DNA of 64,000 nucleotides from Annona cherimola (taxonomy: Eukaryota > Streptophyta > Magnoliopsida > Magnoliales > Annonaceae): contig CM059971.1 of the NCBI GenBank assembly GCA_030490835.1, forward strand, positions 104,598,095 through 104,662,094. Direction: 5' to 3'. The notes beneath the pieces were generated by a model. The model did no database searches, was not told the DNA's origin, and saw nothing but the letters and a program-made list of their open reading frames with translations. The position numbers and the translations under genes were made by a program. Positions 29,685 through 42,484 of this stretch are shown here, piece after piece; the first letter of the stretch is position 1, and every line of letters starts with the position of its first letter.

Positions 29685-29968
29685 GGGCATGTTTGGTAAT
29701 AGATGTGGGAAACATAGTGTGGGACAGTGGGAGACATAGCGTGGGAGCATAGATTTCAAGGCTCATCATTAAACAATTAATCATCACATTTTACTAGTTT
29801 TACTCCTATATTCAAATTATTTTTCCTATCAATTACTCTCTAACAAACCTATTTATTCTAACATTACCCATATCATTTCATATTAATTACATAAATTTTA
29901 AAATATTTCATTTTCTACTCCCACCCTATCTTGCAATTCTTACAACTTTCAAATTACCAAACAACCTC
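29685..29968. mobile_element. Tourist-like MITE, divergent subtype
   Basis: Starts GGGCATGTTTGGTAATAG and ends TTACCAAACAACCTC with TTA on both sides (29682-29684, 29969-29971). The interior (GTGGGAAACATAGTGTGGGA) differs from the main family, so this is a related but separate subfamily, shared with 31967-32239. Confidence 0.7.
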
Positions 29969-31966
29969 TTAAATATGTTGATAGATCTTCATGATTAGTC
30001 ATCATGATCACTTCCATCAACCTTCAAACCATTCAAGAGCTTATGAAAAAAAATTTATCTATGCTAAAAGTAAACACAAGAGAAAAATACACTAAAAGCT
30101 TTCAATAGTTTCTTTCTCATCTCAATCAATTCCCTTCTCTCTTCCTTTTATCAGCCTATTGTGAAAACTTCAGCTCACATCTCTCTGATTGCAATTCACA
30201 AATTAGAAAAAAGGTATATACTTCATATTCCTGGATAGTGAAACTCTAATTGTTTCATATTTTTTCAAGCAAGCCTAGAAACTATTGAATATAATTAAGC
30301 ATATATAATAGCTAACATAAATCTTCCTAGAACATTATAAAAATAAAATTTTGTAATTGTGTAGCACTAAGTAGTTATAAAATTAGAATAGTTAGCATAA
30401 TCGTGGAGTACTAGTAGTTATAAAAGTAAAATAGCTAACATAGTTGTGGAGTACTAAGTAGTTATTCTTCAATTACAAAACTTACTTTAAAAAATTTAAA
30501 CGGTTTCACTCACACATTGATTGTTAATATATATGAATAAAAAATGTATCAGCCCATAAATTAAGTAGGAGTTCAATTATAAAAAAAGTAGGAGCTCAAC
30601 TCTGTTAATTATTTGCTGAAATCTAGGTAATCCAAGTAAAATAAAAAAAAGCTAGCAAATTTTGAGGTAATTAAGCAACTGATTGAATGAAATATTGCAT
30701 TCCATGATTTTTGGAGATTAAAATTTGTTACAAAGGTTAAAATTTAGTTATTCATGGTTTCTCATGCAGCTATGCTTTGATCTAATTATAGACGTATTAT
30801 TGTAGGCTATAAAATTTTTCTTGCCAGTAGTTATTAGTGGCTAAGGCAGTCATGATCCTTAAAAACAACAAAATATTTGATTATATATATATGGCTCCAC
30901 TTCTAAGCGAAGTCTACATACAAGCAGAGTCATGTAACCTATTTAATTTTTAAGATTTTAATTTTTGATAAAAAATTTAATTCATTCATAGTATTTAACA
31001 TTATTTATTTATCTAAAAGATCAAGTTTTATCGCAATTAAGTATGTTTATGGACCAAATTTATTCCAAATATATATATATATTCATGAATAAATTATGAA
31101 AAATACTTAATCCATTCACACATTTATTAGAATATAATAATATTTTATAGAATTATTTATCTACATAGTACTGATACTTTAGATGATTTAGATGTTGAAA
31201 AAACTACTTTAAAATTGATATTTTAGCATTAAATTATTTTATTATGTTTATTTTACACATTTATAGATGAGACCCGTATATAGTGAAACTAAACAAAAAA
31301 AAGAGTTTTTAAGATACTATTAATGATGTGAAATACAAATGATGAAGCGGATTTTCTATCAACCATCGAGACTTTGAATATGGAAGGGTTACAAAAGAAG
31401 AGGTTTCATAGAAGCGACTAGCGTATATTTCTGACTAATAAAAACCTTTTGTTTTCTGCAACATTTTTTATTTGAATGAAATGATTTTATTACATTTAAA
31501 TGACTATATGAATAGATCAAAATTTTTTTGTAATTTATATATGAATGTATATTTTTAAGAAAAATGTGACCGAGGCATTTTTTGATTAAGATGAAACTTA
31601 GTCTTGTATTTAAATAAATGATGCTACGTATATATAATGGTGAAAACTTTGATCTCAACACATTTTCTTAGGCCAAAAAATTCCTTCTTATGTTCTTCCT
31701 TATTCTTTCCACAAAAAAAAAGAAGCTTTCTTTTGTTTGTGCTTAAGAAATCATGATCAAGAAAGGACTTGCTCTTTCTTGAAGCTATTCAGTTTGACTT
31801 GATTATTTGAGTCCATCCACCCTTGAATCCATTCATTCATGGAAGTTTATCTCATGAATGTTCACAAAATTTTCTTGCAAAGTAAAATTTATTGCTATCC
31901 TGTGGAGATCTAGTGATATAAAATCTCAACATCCTATTTTCTTACCACTAGTCTAGTCTAACATAA
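29969..31966. other. Gene-free AT-rich intergenic with dispersed repeats
   Basis: No coding signal recognised. A local duplication (AAAGTAAAATAGCTAACATAG / AATTAGAATAGTTAGCATAA with GTGTGGAGTACTA-type words) lies at about 30355-30470. The segment 30930-31290 and the fragment 31480-31640 share the dispersed AT-rich repeat words (GATGATTTAGATGTTGAAAA, GATAAATTATG, ATATGAATGTATATTTTTAA). Confidence 0.45.
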
Positions 31967-32239
31967 GCCACGTTTGGTAACGTGTGAGTATGAGAATCAT
32001 GATTTTTCCATTGGATTTAGTTTTCCAAGGCCAATCATTGGTCCATGAATCACACTATTTTTCTCACTTTTACTCCTACATTCCAATCATTTTCCTTACC
32101 AACTATATACAAGAAACATATTTATTCAAACTATATCCTTATCATTTTCTATCAATCACACATTTATCAAAATATTTTCTTTTCCTTTTTCCAATATTTT
32201 CCACAATTCTACAATTTTATACATTATCAAACGTTCCCA
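31967..32239. mobile_element. Tourist-like MITE, divergent subtype
   Basis: Starts GCCACGTTTGGTAACGTG and ends TTATCAAACGTTCCC. Interior words (TTTTACTCCTACATTCCAAT, CTTATCATTTTCTATCAATC) match the copy at 29685-29968. Confidence 0.6.
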
Positions 32240-32390
32240 TAGACAGATAAAGAAGAGGACATGTGTTAGGATAACTGTCATATCAATCTCTCTTGTCACC
32301 CAACATGTTCGTAAAACAATTCACCGAGCTAACAACCATTGTAAGAGAACCGCTAAATCCGACGCTAACAATAGCTCAACCCTCGGTCCA

Positions 32391-32474
32391 GCTAACATGG
32401 GGCACTAAGGTAATGCCCTAGGATTTAAAGCAGCTAACATGGGGCACTAAGGTAATGCCCTAGGATTTAAAGCA
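32391..32474. repeat. Perfect 42-bp tandem duplication
   Basis: AGCTAACATGGGGCACTAAG...GATTTAAAGC occurs twice, back to back, without a mismatch. It lies in unrecognised intergenic DNA. Confidence 0.9.
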
Positions 32475-33617
32475 ATGAACAAGCACGTTAGAAGAGGAGG
32501 TGTCATGAATGACATTAACATGTTCACTCGAATCCCAGCCTTCTTCAAATTGGTGTACTATTGTCCTCCCTATTAACTTGAGCATTGGAGTATATACATT
32601 CGAGGACCGTTCGACACGCTGCTAATGTCTTCAATCTTGCAGCTGAGAGTCTGTTATTAATCTCCACCCCATCATTAGTTAACCATTTTCAACCATTCGT
32701 TTGATTACAGATATGTTCTGTTTAGTACATTGACTACTTATCAAAAATTCGTGGATCACCTGTCAGTGGGGGTTGTTTGTTTTTGATATCTCCACTCAAC
32801 TATCTAACACTCCTTTTTCACTCGGTGATCCTTGATAACAAGGAAGAGTCAGGTGCTCCTTTGAGAATGTTCATGTCATATAGGTTAAAAGAGGCCGGTG
32901 CTTTTAATTCATTAGCTTGCGCAGTTTTAATATCATTATAATTAGTTCGTTAAAAGGAGGTTTTGTCTCTTCAGTTGCGTACATCCCTTTGATCTTATAA
33001 ATTTTTTTTTTCGAAAAAAAAATTTCTATTGCTACGGTTAGTGGAGAGAGCAATACGCATCACTTGGTGTGGGATGTCATGAATTGACGTCCTAAAAGTT
33101 TTATTTTTAAAATCCTTCGTACACCTTTGCACGCCATGCATTGTGCGATCCAAGTCCTTCCTTTCCATTGTGAGGTCTCTTGTATATCTTCGAACTTATT
33201 ATGTGAAGAAGTAATAAATTCCAATTCCGGTGATCCAGCTGACGCCATGTTTTTGGTAGCATGGGTCTTGAGGTCTGTTAATCCTTACCTTCCACCTAGC
33301 TTATGAGCCACATTCTTGATGGATATATGGTCACGCAATACCATTTAATTTCTTAGAATTTCTCTGATGGCAATGATATTTCTCGACCATATATGGGAAT
33401 TTTAAATCATAAACGGTAGCTCTGGGACCTTCCCATATGTCAGGCATTTTCGGATGCTTCCGAATTATATGTACGACCCATGGAAATTCGTCCCACTTTG
33501 TTAAAATTTGGGCCACCTCATTACTACCGGTTCTTGTGCATGGTAAAAATGTTGAAGAAGACGTCCATATCACGTTTTTCTTCCATAGACGGAACTGAAG
33601 ATTAGGCTGATTTTGTT
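32475..33617. other. Intergenic, unrecognised, possible decayed coding remnant on the minus strand
   Basis: Minus-strand open stretches at 33331-33636 (101 codons) and 33060-33248 (62 codons) are separated by stops and match no family I recognise. They are less AT-rich than their surroundings and could be remnants of a captured gene or element. The plus strand at 32300-32650 vaguely resembles retroelement gag sequence (KQFTELTTIVREPL) but is broken by stops. Confidence 0.3.
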
Positions 33618-33985
33618 GGGATCCCATCCAATGCAAACGTTTGCATTTAATTTTTTATTTTTTTCCTTACTTTTTTTTGTCACTAATTTGTGGGAAAAAA
33701 ATCTATTTCTTATATATATATATATATATATCATTTTATAACATTTGGAGAATATTTAATATTTACTTTTGAATTTTAAAAATAAAAAATTAAACCGTTG
33801 AAGCAATAAAAAGATATTTTTTTAATATTCAAAATAAATATTATACATTCTTCAAATTTTATATATATAAAAACGAGTGTTTAGACCCAGATATTAGTGC
33901 TAAAAAAGTGTAAAAAAATAAATAAGGGATAATATAACCGTTTGCATTAAAGTTAAATACGAAAGTTTGCATTGGATGGGGACCC
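33618..33985. mobile_element. MITE with GGGATCCCATCCAATGCAAA ends and 8-bp target duplication
   Basis: 368 bp. The left end GGGATCCCATCCAATGCAAA and the right-end complement GGGTCCCCATCCAATGCAAA match with two differences. Flanked by ATTTTGTT at 33610-33617 and 33986-33993. An 8-bp duplication points to hAT or to a Mutator-like element with one mismatched base. The AT-rich interior is itself palindromic and contains a (TA)n tract at about 33713-33731. Confidence 0.8.
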
Positions 33986-34255
33986 ATTTTGTTACCACTC
34001 ATCACATAACAAATTAACAAGCACCACCAAGGCCTGATGATATTATATAAAGCCATATTACATAACTATCCATTTCAACTATCTAGTCAGTCCATTAATT
34101 TATATACTGACCGAATTCGATTAAGTACACTTGATCTAGAAGAGACAGCATGCATGATCAACCTTTCACCGGAAAGTGCTTATCACATACTCCACGGATA
34201 AATAAATGCAAAAATATTTCAGCTATAATCTGGAAAGTTAGGATGCTGGCCTTAT

Positions 34256-34281
34256 ATAATAATAATAATAATAATAATAAG
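34256..34281. repeat. (AAT)n microsatellite
   Basis: Uninterrupted AAT units immediately left of a Tourist-like MITE. Confidence 0.9.
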
Positions 34282-34285
34282 ATAT

Positions 34286-35295
34286 GGGCATGTTTGTTAA
34301 ATACTAAAGCTTTTTAAACTAAAATTTTTTACTTTCCATAACTACCTTAATTTTTAATTATTTTTACAAATCTTTCTATACAACTATCTTATATTTCATT
34401 CATTTCTACATAACTACCTATATAACTAATTTATCTATTTTTATTTTTATTTTTTTATTCCTAGTTATGACTTCTATCATATTATATCATTTTCTATCAA
34501 TTTAGGATAATTTGCATATACTCGCATAGTTTTTCTGAAATTGTAGACATAACTACATAGTTCAATGTATTGCATATAACTCCCACATACTTATCCCTAA
34601 ATTACTTGCGTACCCTTAAGTGCTCTTTTACGTTGGCAACTGTTAGTGTATGGCTGCAAACTTTACATAATGACACAAATAACCTTGAAACCATGTATGT
34701 TAAAATCTATTCGGCTTAGTGGACGACCACTACAGGTTAAGGGCTGAGAATATTTCATGGATTCAATGTGCCTCTCTTGCACCTACTATCCACAAATCCA
34801 TTTCCACGAAAAATCCATCCGCATGCGACTTCATCGCTAAAGCCATAAATCATGCCAGGAAGAAGACCTTAGAAAGGGCACTCATCTCGCTACAACCACC
34901 TTCATCCATCCAAGGGAATGTGCACCAAATCCGCAAGGCTACAACACTCATGCCTAAGGGGTGAAAGGACGTAGGAAGAAGACCATGTAAAGGGACGTGA
35001 TTCAGCCAAGGGGTTGAATGTGTCTCCCATTCATGCCCTAATATAAGGAGTAATTTGCGAATATAAATTTTTATTTAACAGAATACATTTAGCCGTTTGC
35101 TCTCCATTGTCAATGTGGGTATATAAGTAATTCGGGGGAAAGTACGTAGAGATTATATGCAAAATGTGAAATTAGGTGGGTATATCTGTAATTTTCGAAA
35201 AATATCTGGATACATGTGCAAATTAACCTTTAATTAAAAATTTTTTACAGTAAAAATATTTTATCTCAGAATGTTATCACTTCTCAAATATACCT
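34286..35295. mobile_element. Tourist-like MITE split by a nested insertion
   Basis: The left part 34286-34504 (GGGCATGTTTGTTAAATACT to TTTTCTATCAATTTA) and the right part 35229-35295 (TTTAATTAAAAATTTTTTAC to TCTCAAATATACCTG) together make one ordinary family member. The intervening 724 bp is a different element. Confidence 0.75.
34505..35228. mobile_element. Nested TIR element (GGATAATTTGCATAT ends) inside a Tourist-like MITE
   Basis: Left end GGATAATTTGCATATACTCG; the right end, complemented, reads GGTTAATTTGCACATGTATC. TTTA occurs on both sides. The interior is less AT-rich and contains an 81-codon open frame at 34719-34964 with no recognised family. Related ends occur at 21955 and around 39600-39745. 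Confidence 0.65.
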
Positions 35296-36307
35296 GTAAA
35301 AGAAATTTAAGGATGAGGATGGTGGCTGCCTGGTGAGAAATGCCGCCATGTATCGTCTGTGGCACCGATGGCATGCGTGTTTTACTATCATGCATGCTGA
35401 CGAAAGAAGATGGTTTAGTCACCGGTGCTTAATTTCTGATGGCGTAGCACGCGTGGAGAAGCTGGCTCGGGCGACCGTTCGAATTTCGTCGTCATCGATG
35501 ATGGTGGGGAAATGACCCATAGACACGTGCGCAGGGCTGCTCCTGGAGATTTCAATTTTTGCTGCAGTAGATTTCCGGGTGCGCTGGGGAGCCGTAGCAT
35601 GCAGTCGAGATTACGTGTCAATGGGTAGTTGGAGGGAGGCGTTATGTCGTGGCTGTTGATCGTTAGATCTTCCTCCGGCAGCCAGAAGAAAGCGACGTCA
35701 CCAGAGATAAGCGCGCGAGCGCGAGGAGTTGCGTCGCGCCATGCGCACTGGCATGCTTTGCTATTACGCGGTTTTGGACGTTACCTCCGGCATGGCACGG
35801 GCACCGTGGGCTGTAAGCGGGTGAGGCAGGTTGTACAGAATTTAGGTGAATCTAAATTCCAATCTTAATATTAGAATGTTGGGTTTGAACCGGGTTAGCA
35901 TTGATTTTGGATTGAAAATTTGGATTACTCTCAAATCAATAAAAGTTGAAATTATTGACAAAAATATTGAATTTTTTGAACGTTATTGCATTCATATGTA
36001 AATAATTTACATGTAAATATATTTATATGACCATTAATATCTTCAGTTTTGATAAAATTTGGTTTTCTAATTAAGAGATAATTCTAAGTACAATGCATGT
36101 AATAAATTTACTCATTCATAATCAAGGTAAGAAAAATAAATGAGATACATAAAATTACTATATAAAATTTGATAAAAATGAGACTTATATATATCTTATA
36201 GTTAATTTGTATGCATGCAATAATTTTAAAAAGTTAGTATATTTGTAATTATTTATAAATAAAGTTAATTTAGATACAATAGATTCAACTTTTATAGATT
36301 AATGGAG
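35296..36307. other. Intergenic with an unexplained GC-rich island (about 35320-35850)
   Basis: A CpG-containing, GC-rich segment stands out sharply from AT-rich flanks. It has a short open frame on each strand and no recognisable domain. It could be a captured gene fragment or a lost promoter. AT-rich dispersed repeat words resume after about 35990. Confidence 0.4.
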
Positions 36308-37106
36308 ATGATATTTAGGTTTTAGAATAAACATTTTACAGTTAAATTAGATTATGATTTATGTAAGAGCATTTATTATAATTATAGTTAAAATACTTAA
36401 CGTATAAATAAAAAATAATTATTTTAATAAATTTGGGGATTTGGACTAGATTGGATTTTGTTACCGAATCGATGTAAACTTAGTATTGGTTTTAGGTTCT
36501 CTCAAGTTGAGTTGAAACCAGATCTGATTTGAAAAAATCTAAAAAATAAAGAAAAGTTCTTCTCATGCCCATAACATTTATCCTTGATTCCTTATATATC
36601 TACAATATTGTTCTCATACCCGTAACATTTCATCTTAAATTCCTTTTATGCCCGTGCCATCAGTAAAAATCGTTATTTGCCATAATGAAAAAAACGATTT
36701 TGTTCATTTGAAATTTCATAATTGAAGCAATTCAACTATAATATAACTCAATTGATGATAATAAATCATCAACATGGTGCATTAAATGACTCAAAAGTCA
36801 TATTAACATTAAATAATTTTAATTAAGAAACTTTTAGAGGGGCAAAATCTTCTTTTCAATTGGTAGATAATAGTTTTTTTTTTATGAACAGATAATGGTT
36901 GTTTTAACAGTGTATGTAATAGAAATTTAGGGTTAAATGTTATGAGCATAAGAGAAATTAGTGAAACGTTATAGGTACATTAGAAATTAAGTGAAAAAAT
37001 TATGGGTATAAAAAGAATTTTTTCACAAATAAAACCCAAACTTGGTTTTGAAATCGGGTCGGACCGAGCAGGTTTGGACCAACTTGGTACCAAGTTGCAC
37101 CCCTAG
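36308..37106. mobile_element. hAT-like element fragment interrupted by a nested element
   Basis: 36308-36550 and 37027-37106 match the ordered sequence of the element at 26901-27251 (GATGATATTTAGGTTTTAG; TAGTATTGGTTTTAGGTT; GGTACCAAGTTGCACCCCTAG). The right hAT-like end is intact; the left end is not recognised. Confidence 0.6.
36551..37026. mobile_element. Nested TIR element with CATGCCCATAACATTT-type ends
   Basis: Left end GAAAAGTTCTTCTCATGCCC; the right end complemented reads GTGAAAAAATTCTTTTTATA followed by CCCATAA. AAATAAA lies on both sides. The interior repeats the motif ATGGGTAT/ATACCCAT near each end. Similar construction to 53015-53465. Confidence 0.65.
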
Positions 37107-37136
37107 ATGAGGGTTAAATCTTTTACTCGATTGACT

Positions 37137-37140
<4 letters not shown>

Positions 37141-37180
<40 letters not shown>
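37141..37180. repeat. (CT)20 microsatellite
   Basis: Forty bases of uninterrupted CT, 34 bp after the right end of an hAT-like element. Confidence 0.95.
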
Positions 37181-37183
<3 letters not shown>

Positions 37184-37577
37184 AATTCCTATGGAGACTG
37201 AAACTTGTTTTAGCTTGATTAAGTTTGAGATTTTACAAACAATAAATTATTTACATGCTTCATTTAATCTATTTAAATAAATAAACTTATATAGCCCTTA
37301 ATTTGATGATCTAACCTATTTGATTCATCAACTTGCTTAACTCATTTACAACCTATATGATAATACAGTTAACATTTTATTATGTTTATTTTACAAGCTA
37401 TATATGAGTTGTTAAACCCAATTGTCATTATGTCATGTGACATATTCAATTTGTTATTATTTACCTTCAGACTATCCAATGTGGATTATGGATTTATTAT
37501 CGGCATTACATTATTCAAGCTAGTGGGCAGGTATAAAAAGATATTAAGTTGAATTAGAATGTTGGTTAATCTTTTAT

Positions 37578-37818
37578 GATGTGTTATATTTGTTGATCTA
37601 TGGAAATATTTTTTATGGGCTATTAAAAATTAGAAAGTGATGTAATATGATAAAAATAATTATTAGGAGTAAAGAATAAAGATAAAACAGATAGGTTAAT
37701 AGTTGTATGGAAAAACATCAAATAATAATTGAAAAAGTTAAGGTTATAAAGTGTAAAATTACATTAATAACAAGGGTGAAAAAACTTTTTCTCCTTTTTC
37801 TTATTACCAAACAGACCC
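37578..37818. mobile_element. Tourist-like MITE, reverse orientation
   Basis: Ends TTACCAAACAGACCC followed by TAA. Internal words (GTGATGTAATATGATAAAAA, GATAGGTTAATAGTTGTATGG) follow the family in reverse. The left end is eroded. Confidence 0.7.
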
Positions 37819-40800
37819 TAAGTCTGTACTCCGGGTGAAAATTCAAGCATAATTAAAGAAGGAAAAAGGAACAAAAACCAAAAGATATTTAAAATATCAA
37901 GGGCATTAAATATCAAGAGGGTCGAAAATTTAAAGCGATTATTGGAATTTATGAAAAAAGTCCGTGTATTTTATTTTATTCATTTTTAGTTGTCATTATT
38001 AACTTTTGTGTACTGTTTACATCATATATATTTATATTTATAGTTCAGAGATGAACCTTGTATACGTATCGTTAATGTCATTTCAGTGGGTAGACTATAT
38101 ACATACCGAGGAGAATGGTGGTTGCAGGATCTGCATAATTGCCATGAGAGATTCATCCCGCCAAAAAATGGAGTGAGTTATATATCTTAGCTTGAATGAG
38201 GATAGGAAGAAAAAAGATGAAATTTCGTATTTCTCAAAAACAATTTTATCGTTTTCCAAAAACAACAACATAATTTTCTCATTTTTCATGACTGTTTTTT
38301 ATATCTTATATAACTTTTCTTATTTTCAAAAAGCAATAGTTTTTTCACCTCATATTTTCATCCCATTCTTATCTCATCAAGTCACGAAAACCAACGAGTC
38401 ATTTATGTTTAAAACTTTAAATTATGGGTTTTTTATTCTTCATTCACCCACTGTATCTTGCTAACATGTAATCTCTACCCGTATTTTTTTGGTTTTTCCC
38501 CCTCTTATGGCCTTTCTGAATACGCTACTGTTTTTAATTATTTCGAGGATCGCTAATCTGGTCTCATGATATACCCCTTGCAAAATTTTGCTGGGCTCTC
38601 CGTTTTACTCTAAAAAAAGTTCCTTAATTAGCATTAGGGTTTCTCCCACAAATATTTTGATGAAATTAAATAGATTCGAAAGAATTTATTTAAATATATT
38701 AAGATATTAAAATAATTATCATTATTATCATTTTTGAATAGATAGTTACATTCCGGTACTTAGATTCGAATACACTACCAAAGCAAGGACCTGCGGTGCT
38801 CTATCATCATCCCAAGGACATGACAGCCATGGCTACCCTGCCTTCCTCAATAGCTTCCATATTTCCGGCAACTTTCGACAACCTCTTCAAACCGCTCTCC
38901 TGTTAGCAATTCCCTTTTTCTGCCACCTAAAAATCCAAAGGCCAACTTTTGTTCCATTAAACCAAGCAGCTCCGGCAGCCCCAGTTCCGTGTAGTTTCCA
39001 CCGTCCTTTTTTATCAACCTGTTTGACATCAGTGATCAATTAGCAAAAATTTAAATGAGAGCAGCTACATCTAGCCACTAATTCAAGCAACTCTTGAATT
39101 CAGCCAGGAGAAAATTCAGCCGCGCCTTTTATTTTGGCAGCATCAAAATTCCCAACGGCAAGCATCCTTTGTTGAAATCGACAGCAATGGCATTGCCATC
39201 TTCAAAAAAACCATCTTGTCGTTAATTGACCTGCCGTCAATTGCAGATGAACCCAAACAAGCCACCGCCCCTGCCATCTTCAAATCAAATTGCACCTGTC
39301 CAAATTTTAGTAAACCAGCTTCAAACTTCTAGCAAAAAATCCAATGCAATCGGCCATGCTAAACCAGGAGAACCCATCAACAACCCATTGAAAACCAACC
39401 ACATCTGCAGCATCTTGCAGCTGAATTCTAGCTCTCCACCAACACCCTTGCGTTTTCCATTTTTAGCCAGCCCATGACCGTCTAAACAACTGCTATTTGC
39501 AGAAAAACCCACCACATCATTTCCCGGCCAAGTGACCATTAAACCCGCAAAACAAATTTAATCCAAGGAGGACATTTTTGTCACTTATCAAAATATCAAG
39601 GTACTAACAACAGCTAATCGCAAAGTGCGTTTATCAGGGTAATACACAATTTTGGTGAAACTATGTGGAGGTAATATATAATTTATGAAACTATTTAGGT
39701 ATATCTGCAATAATGTCAAACTATATGAGTATATATACAAATTACTTTAGAGTTACTCTAATTTTCAGTCAAACTACAATTCCAATTCCAAGATATACGT
39801 AGATAAATGCATGGGGAGAGAAACACTAATGGTTTTTCATTCAAATATATATATTACGATTGGCCCAAACAGGCTTTCCATAATGCTTTGAATTTGAGCA
39901 CTTTCAACTGATCCAATTACATGTGGCGCCACTTTGAACTTCCACCATATATGCACTAACTAAGCTTGCGTTTTGCAACCTCTAAAGGCCACTGCATAGC
40001 GTTGCATGGGATGTGGAGAACAGAAAACGAATACCTCAAGAGGCACTCGCTTCCATACCTAATTTCAATAGCTTCCCATTTTCGAACATAAGATTGCACT
40101 AGTTGTGCCAATATTCAATGAAGGCTATTGAACGCTAGCTAGAAATGCATCTATGCAAAAAAGAAAAAAAGAAAAAATTCTCCGAATTCTCAATTCATTC
40201 TGGCGCCGGGACTCATTTAACTAGTCGTACATCAGCGTCAATTTATATAATGGGCTGTGTTTCAATGGTGCTGATAACACCCAAATATTCCATCGACATC
40301 TGATACACTTATTTACTTCAACATCATTTGTTTTATTATAAGGTAAGATAAATCATTTTAATCGAAGTCATAGGAGAGCCATCACAACAATCATAAGTGA
40401 ATTATGAAAAACATTTTTAGATCCATTTATACATATCATTACGAGTAAATGCATCTTAGGTAACCCTTATTAGCAAACAAAAAAAATTTTATTAGCAAGA
40501 AAAATACATATTTAAGGAAAAATTTTGTTACTTGTGATGAAGGCATGCTTAATTCTAGGCGTATCGTGAATTAATGCAACCCAAGCGCATAACTTTTTTA
40601 ATTTCAAAAGCATTTTGAAAAAAGTCTAAACTACGTTATTGTTTTCATTAATAGGAATTTATTGATAATGTAAAAAATCATTTCTTGAAAGCTTACATTT
40701 TATGAAAATTTTGACATCTTTGAAAATGAATATATGGTAATTAAAATTTAAAGATGAATATTTAACATAAAAATTTTCAACATATATGATTTTTATAATT

Positions 40801-41835
40801 AAAACAAATATATGGATGAGCAAAATAAATAGTCTAATTTTTTTAGAAAATTAAACTTAAAAAATTAAATTAATGGTTGCATTTCTACGTGGACGATGCG
40901 GGATGGTGCAAGTGAAGCTTTTATGGCTCACCCCACACAAGACCCAACAAATGTGCACTGTGTAATTAGTGCAGGTTATAAGTGTGGGTACTGTACAAAG
41001 TGTGACAGTGCCCACCTCACCCAGTTGTACTAAGCGCAACAGCGTCTTCTTCCCCCACCCTACTCATGCCAGGTAAATCCGTCACCAGGCTCAGGGCGTT
41101 AGTGCAGCTGATGCTCATCCCGGGCAAACCGAATCTAGGTGGGGAGCTTTATCTTTCATTTCGAGGAGCATGGTCTCTTGTGCGGAATCTCTATTGAGCA
41201 AAAAATTAAAAAATATGTAGTTATAAATATGTAGCTTTCAAATGAAACGAAAAAAGAAAAAAGAAAAGAAAAAAAAAATTACACCCTTCACCCACATCAC
41301 CCATCTTGTATTTTATGCCGACCCCCTTCGTGGCAATAACAGGGGCGTACACCATTGACTTGCATTGCTGCAGAGTTTTAATTCGGCTCTAGACCCAACC
41401 CTATTAAAATCCTCTTTACTTTATATGCGAGCTGAGGTGGTCGCAGCCAATGAAACATGCTAGATTGATATTTGGGCCGGTTGAAGTGGTGAGTGAGGTG
41501 GCCACCCATCTCCCACAAACTTTGCTTCGGTGCTAGCCATATGTTGGTGGTTGATTATGCTAGCCAGTAATTTCCAGAGTGCCCATCACCATAGTAGAGA
41601 ATAGCTAGCCACATGAATTCCATGCTTTGTGTGGTAATTGACTAGTAGGACTTTTCCTCTTGGTTTTTTTTTAATGGTAAGTATTTCTTTTACAATTATT
41701 TTAACTTGTATTACAATACAAATTCTTTATAATATTCTAACAAATATTTAAAAATATCTCTATTTATCCTATTCGGTGGATAGTACCATGAAAAACTAAG
41801 AGAACTGCTGCCACCATAATTTTTTTCACAGAGGA
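37819..41835. other. Gene-free intergenic region with relics
   Basis: No gene recognised. A tRNA-like word pair on the minus strand (ATAGAGCACCGCAGG and TATTCGAATCTAAG, at about 38800-38765) may be a SINE relic. 38820-39540 is less AT-rich and holds minus-strand open frames of 60 and 72 codons without a known domain. About 39600-39745 carries words of the ATTTGCA-ended elements (AACTATGTGGAGGTAATATA, CTATATGAGTATATATACAA). 40320-40560 resembles the dispersed AT-rich repeat. 40890-41150 is moderately GC-rich and unrecognised. Confidence 0.4.
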
Positions 41836-42190
41836 GTGATCCTGTTAACTTGAGCTAAGCAAATACTCCACTTAACTCGCCTAAAAAAATTCATTTACAA
41901 TAATTTTTTCTTTATACATTTGTTTATCTAAGTGTATTTAACATATAAATTAAGTTTTACTATTTTCGGATATGTTTATATATATTTTTTATATTTTTAA
42001 ACATCTATGTATATATATATGTTTAAAATACCATTATCTTTAAAAAGCTAATGAAATATGTACACATATTATGTTAAATATACATAGATAAATAAGTATA
42101 CAAGAAAAAAGCAAAACAAAATTGTTATGAATGAGTTTTTTGGAATTGGCTAAATGAGACATTTGCTTAGCACGGACTAATAGGATCGTT
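41836..42190. mobile_element. MITE with GATCCTGTTA-type ends
   Basis: Left subterminal GATCCTGTTAACTTGAGCTA-AGCAAAT and the right-end complement GATCCTATTAGTCCGTGCTA-AGCAAAT match over about 60 bp, both then running into CAAAAAACTCATTCA-like sequence. The AT-rich core is palindromic and resembles the cores of the Mutator-like MITEs at 10569 and 26540. No clear target duplication. Confidence 0.65.
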
Positions 42191-42484
42191 CTTCTTTTTA
42201 TAATGTGTACAAGAGCGGCAACACCAGAGTTTGATCGCCCATTGAGAGGTTAAGTCACACCGTCCATATTGGTTTTCCTCTTGTTAATATTGGTTTTGGA
42301 CTACTTTATAGGCAGGACATCACAATTTCAATACCCATCGATTGTGAAGAAAATTAATAACATCAAATTAGATATGGAAGCAACACAAGTGTTTGGGTAG
42401 AAGTAAAAGGAGGAAAAGTTTTCCATACTTCTCTGACTCCTTTTCTATACTTTTTAATATTGCGTTTTAATATATGTATAGAGA

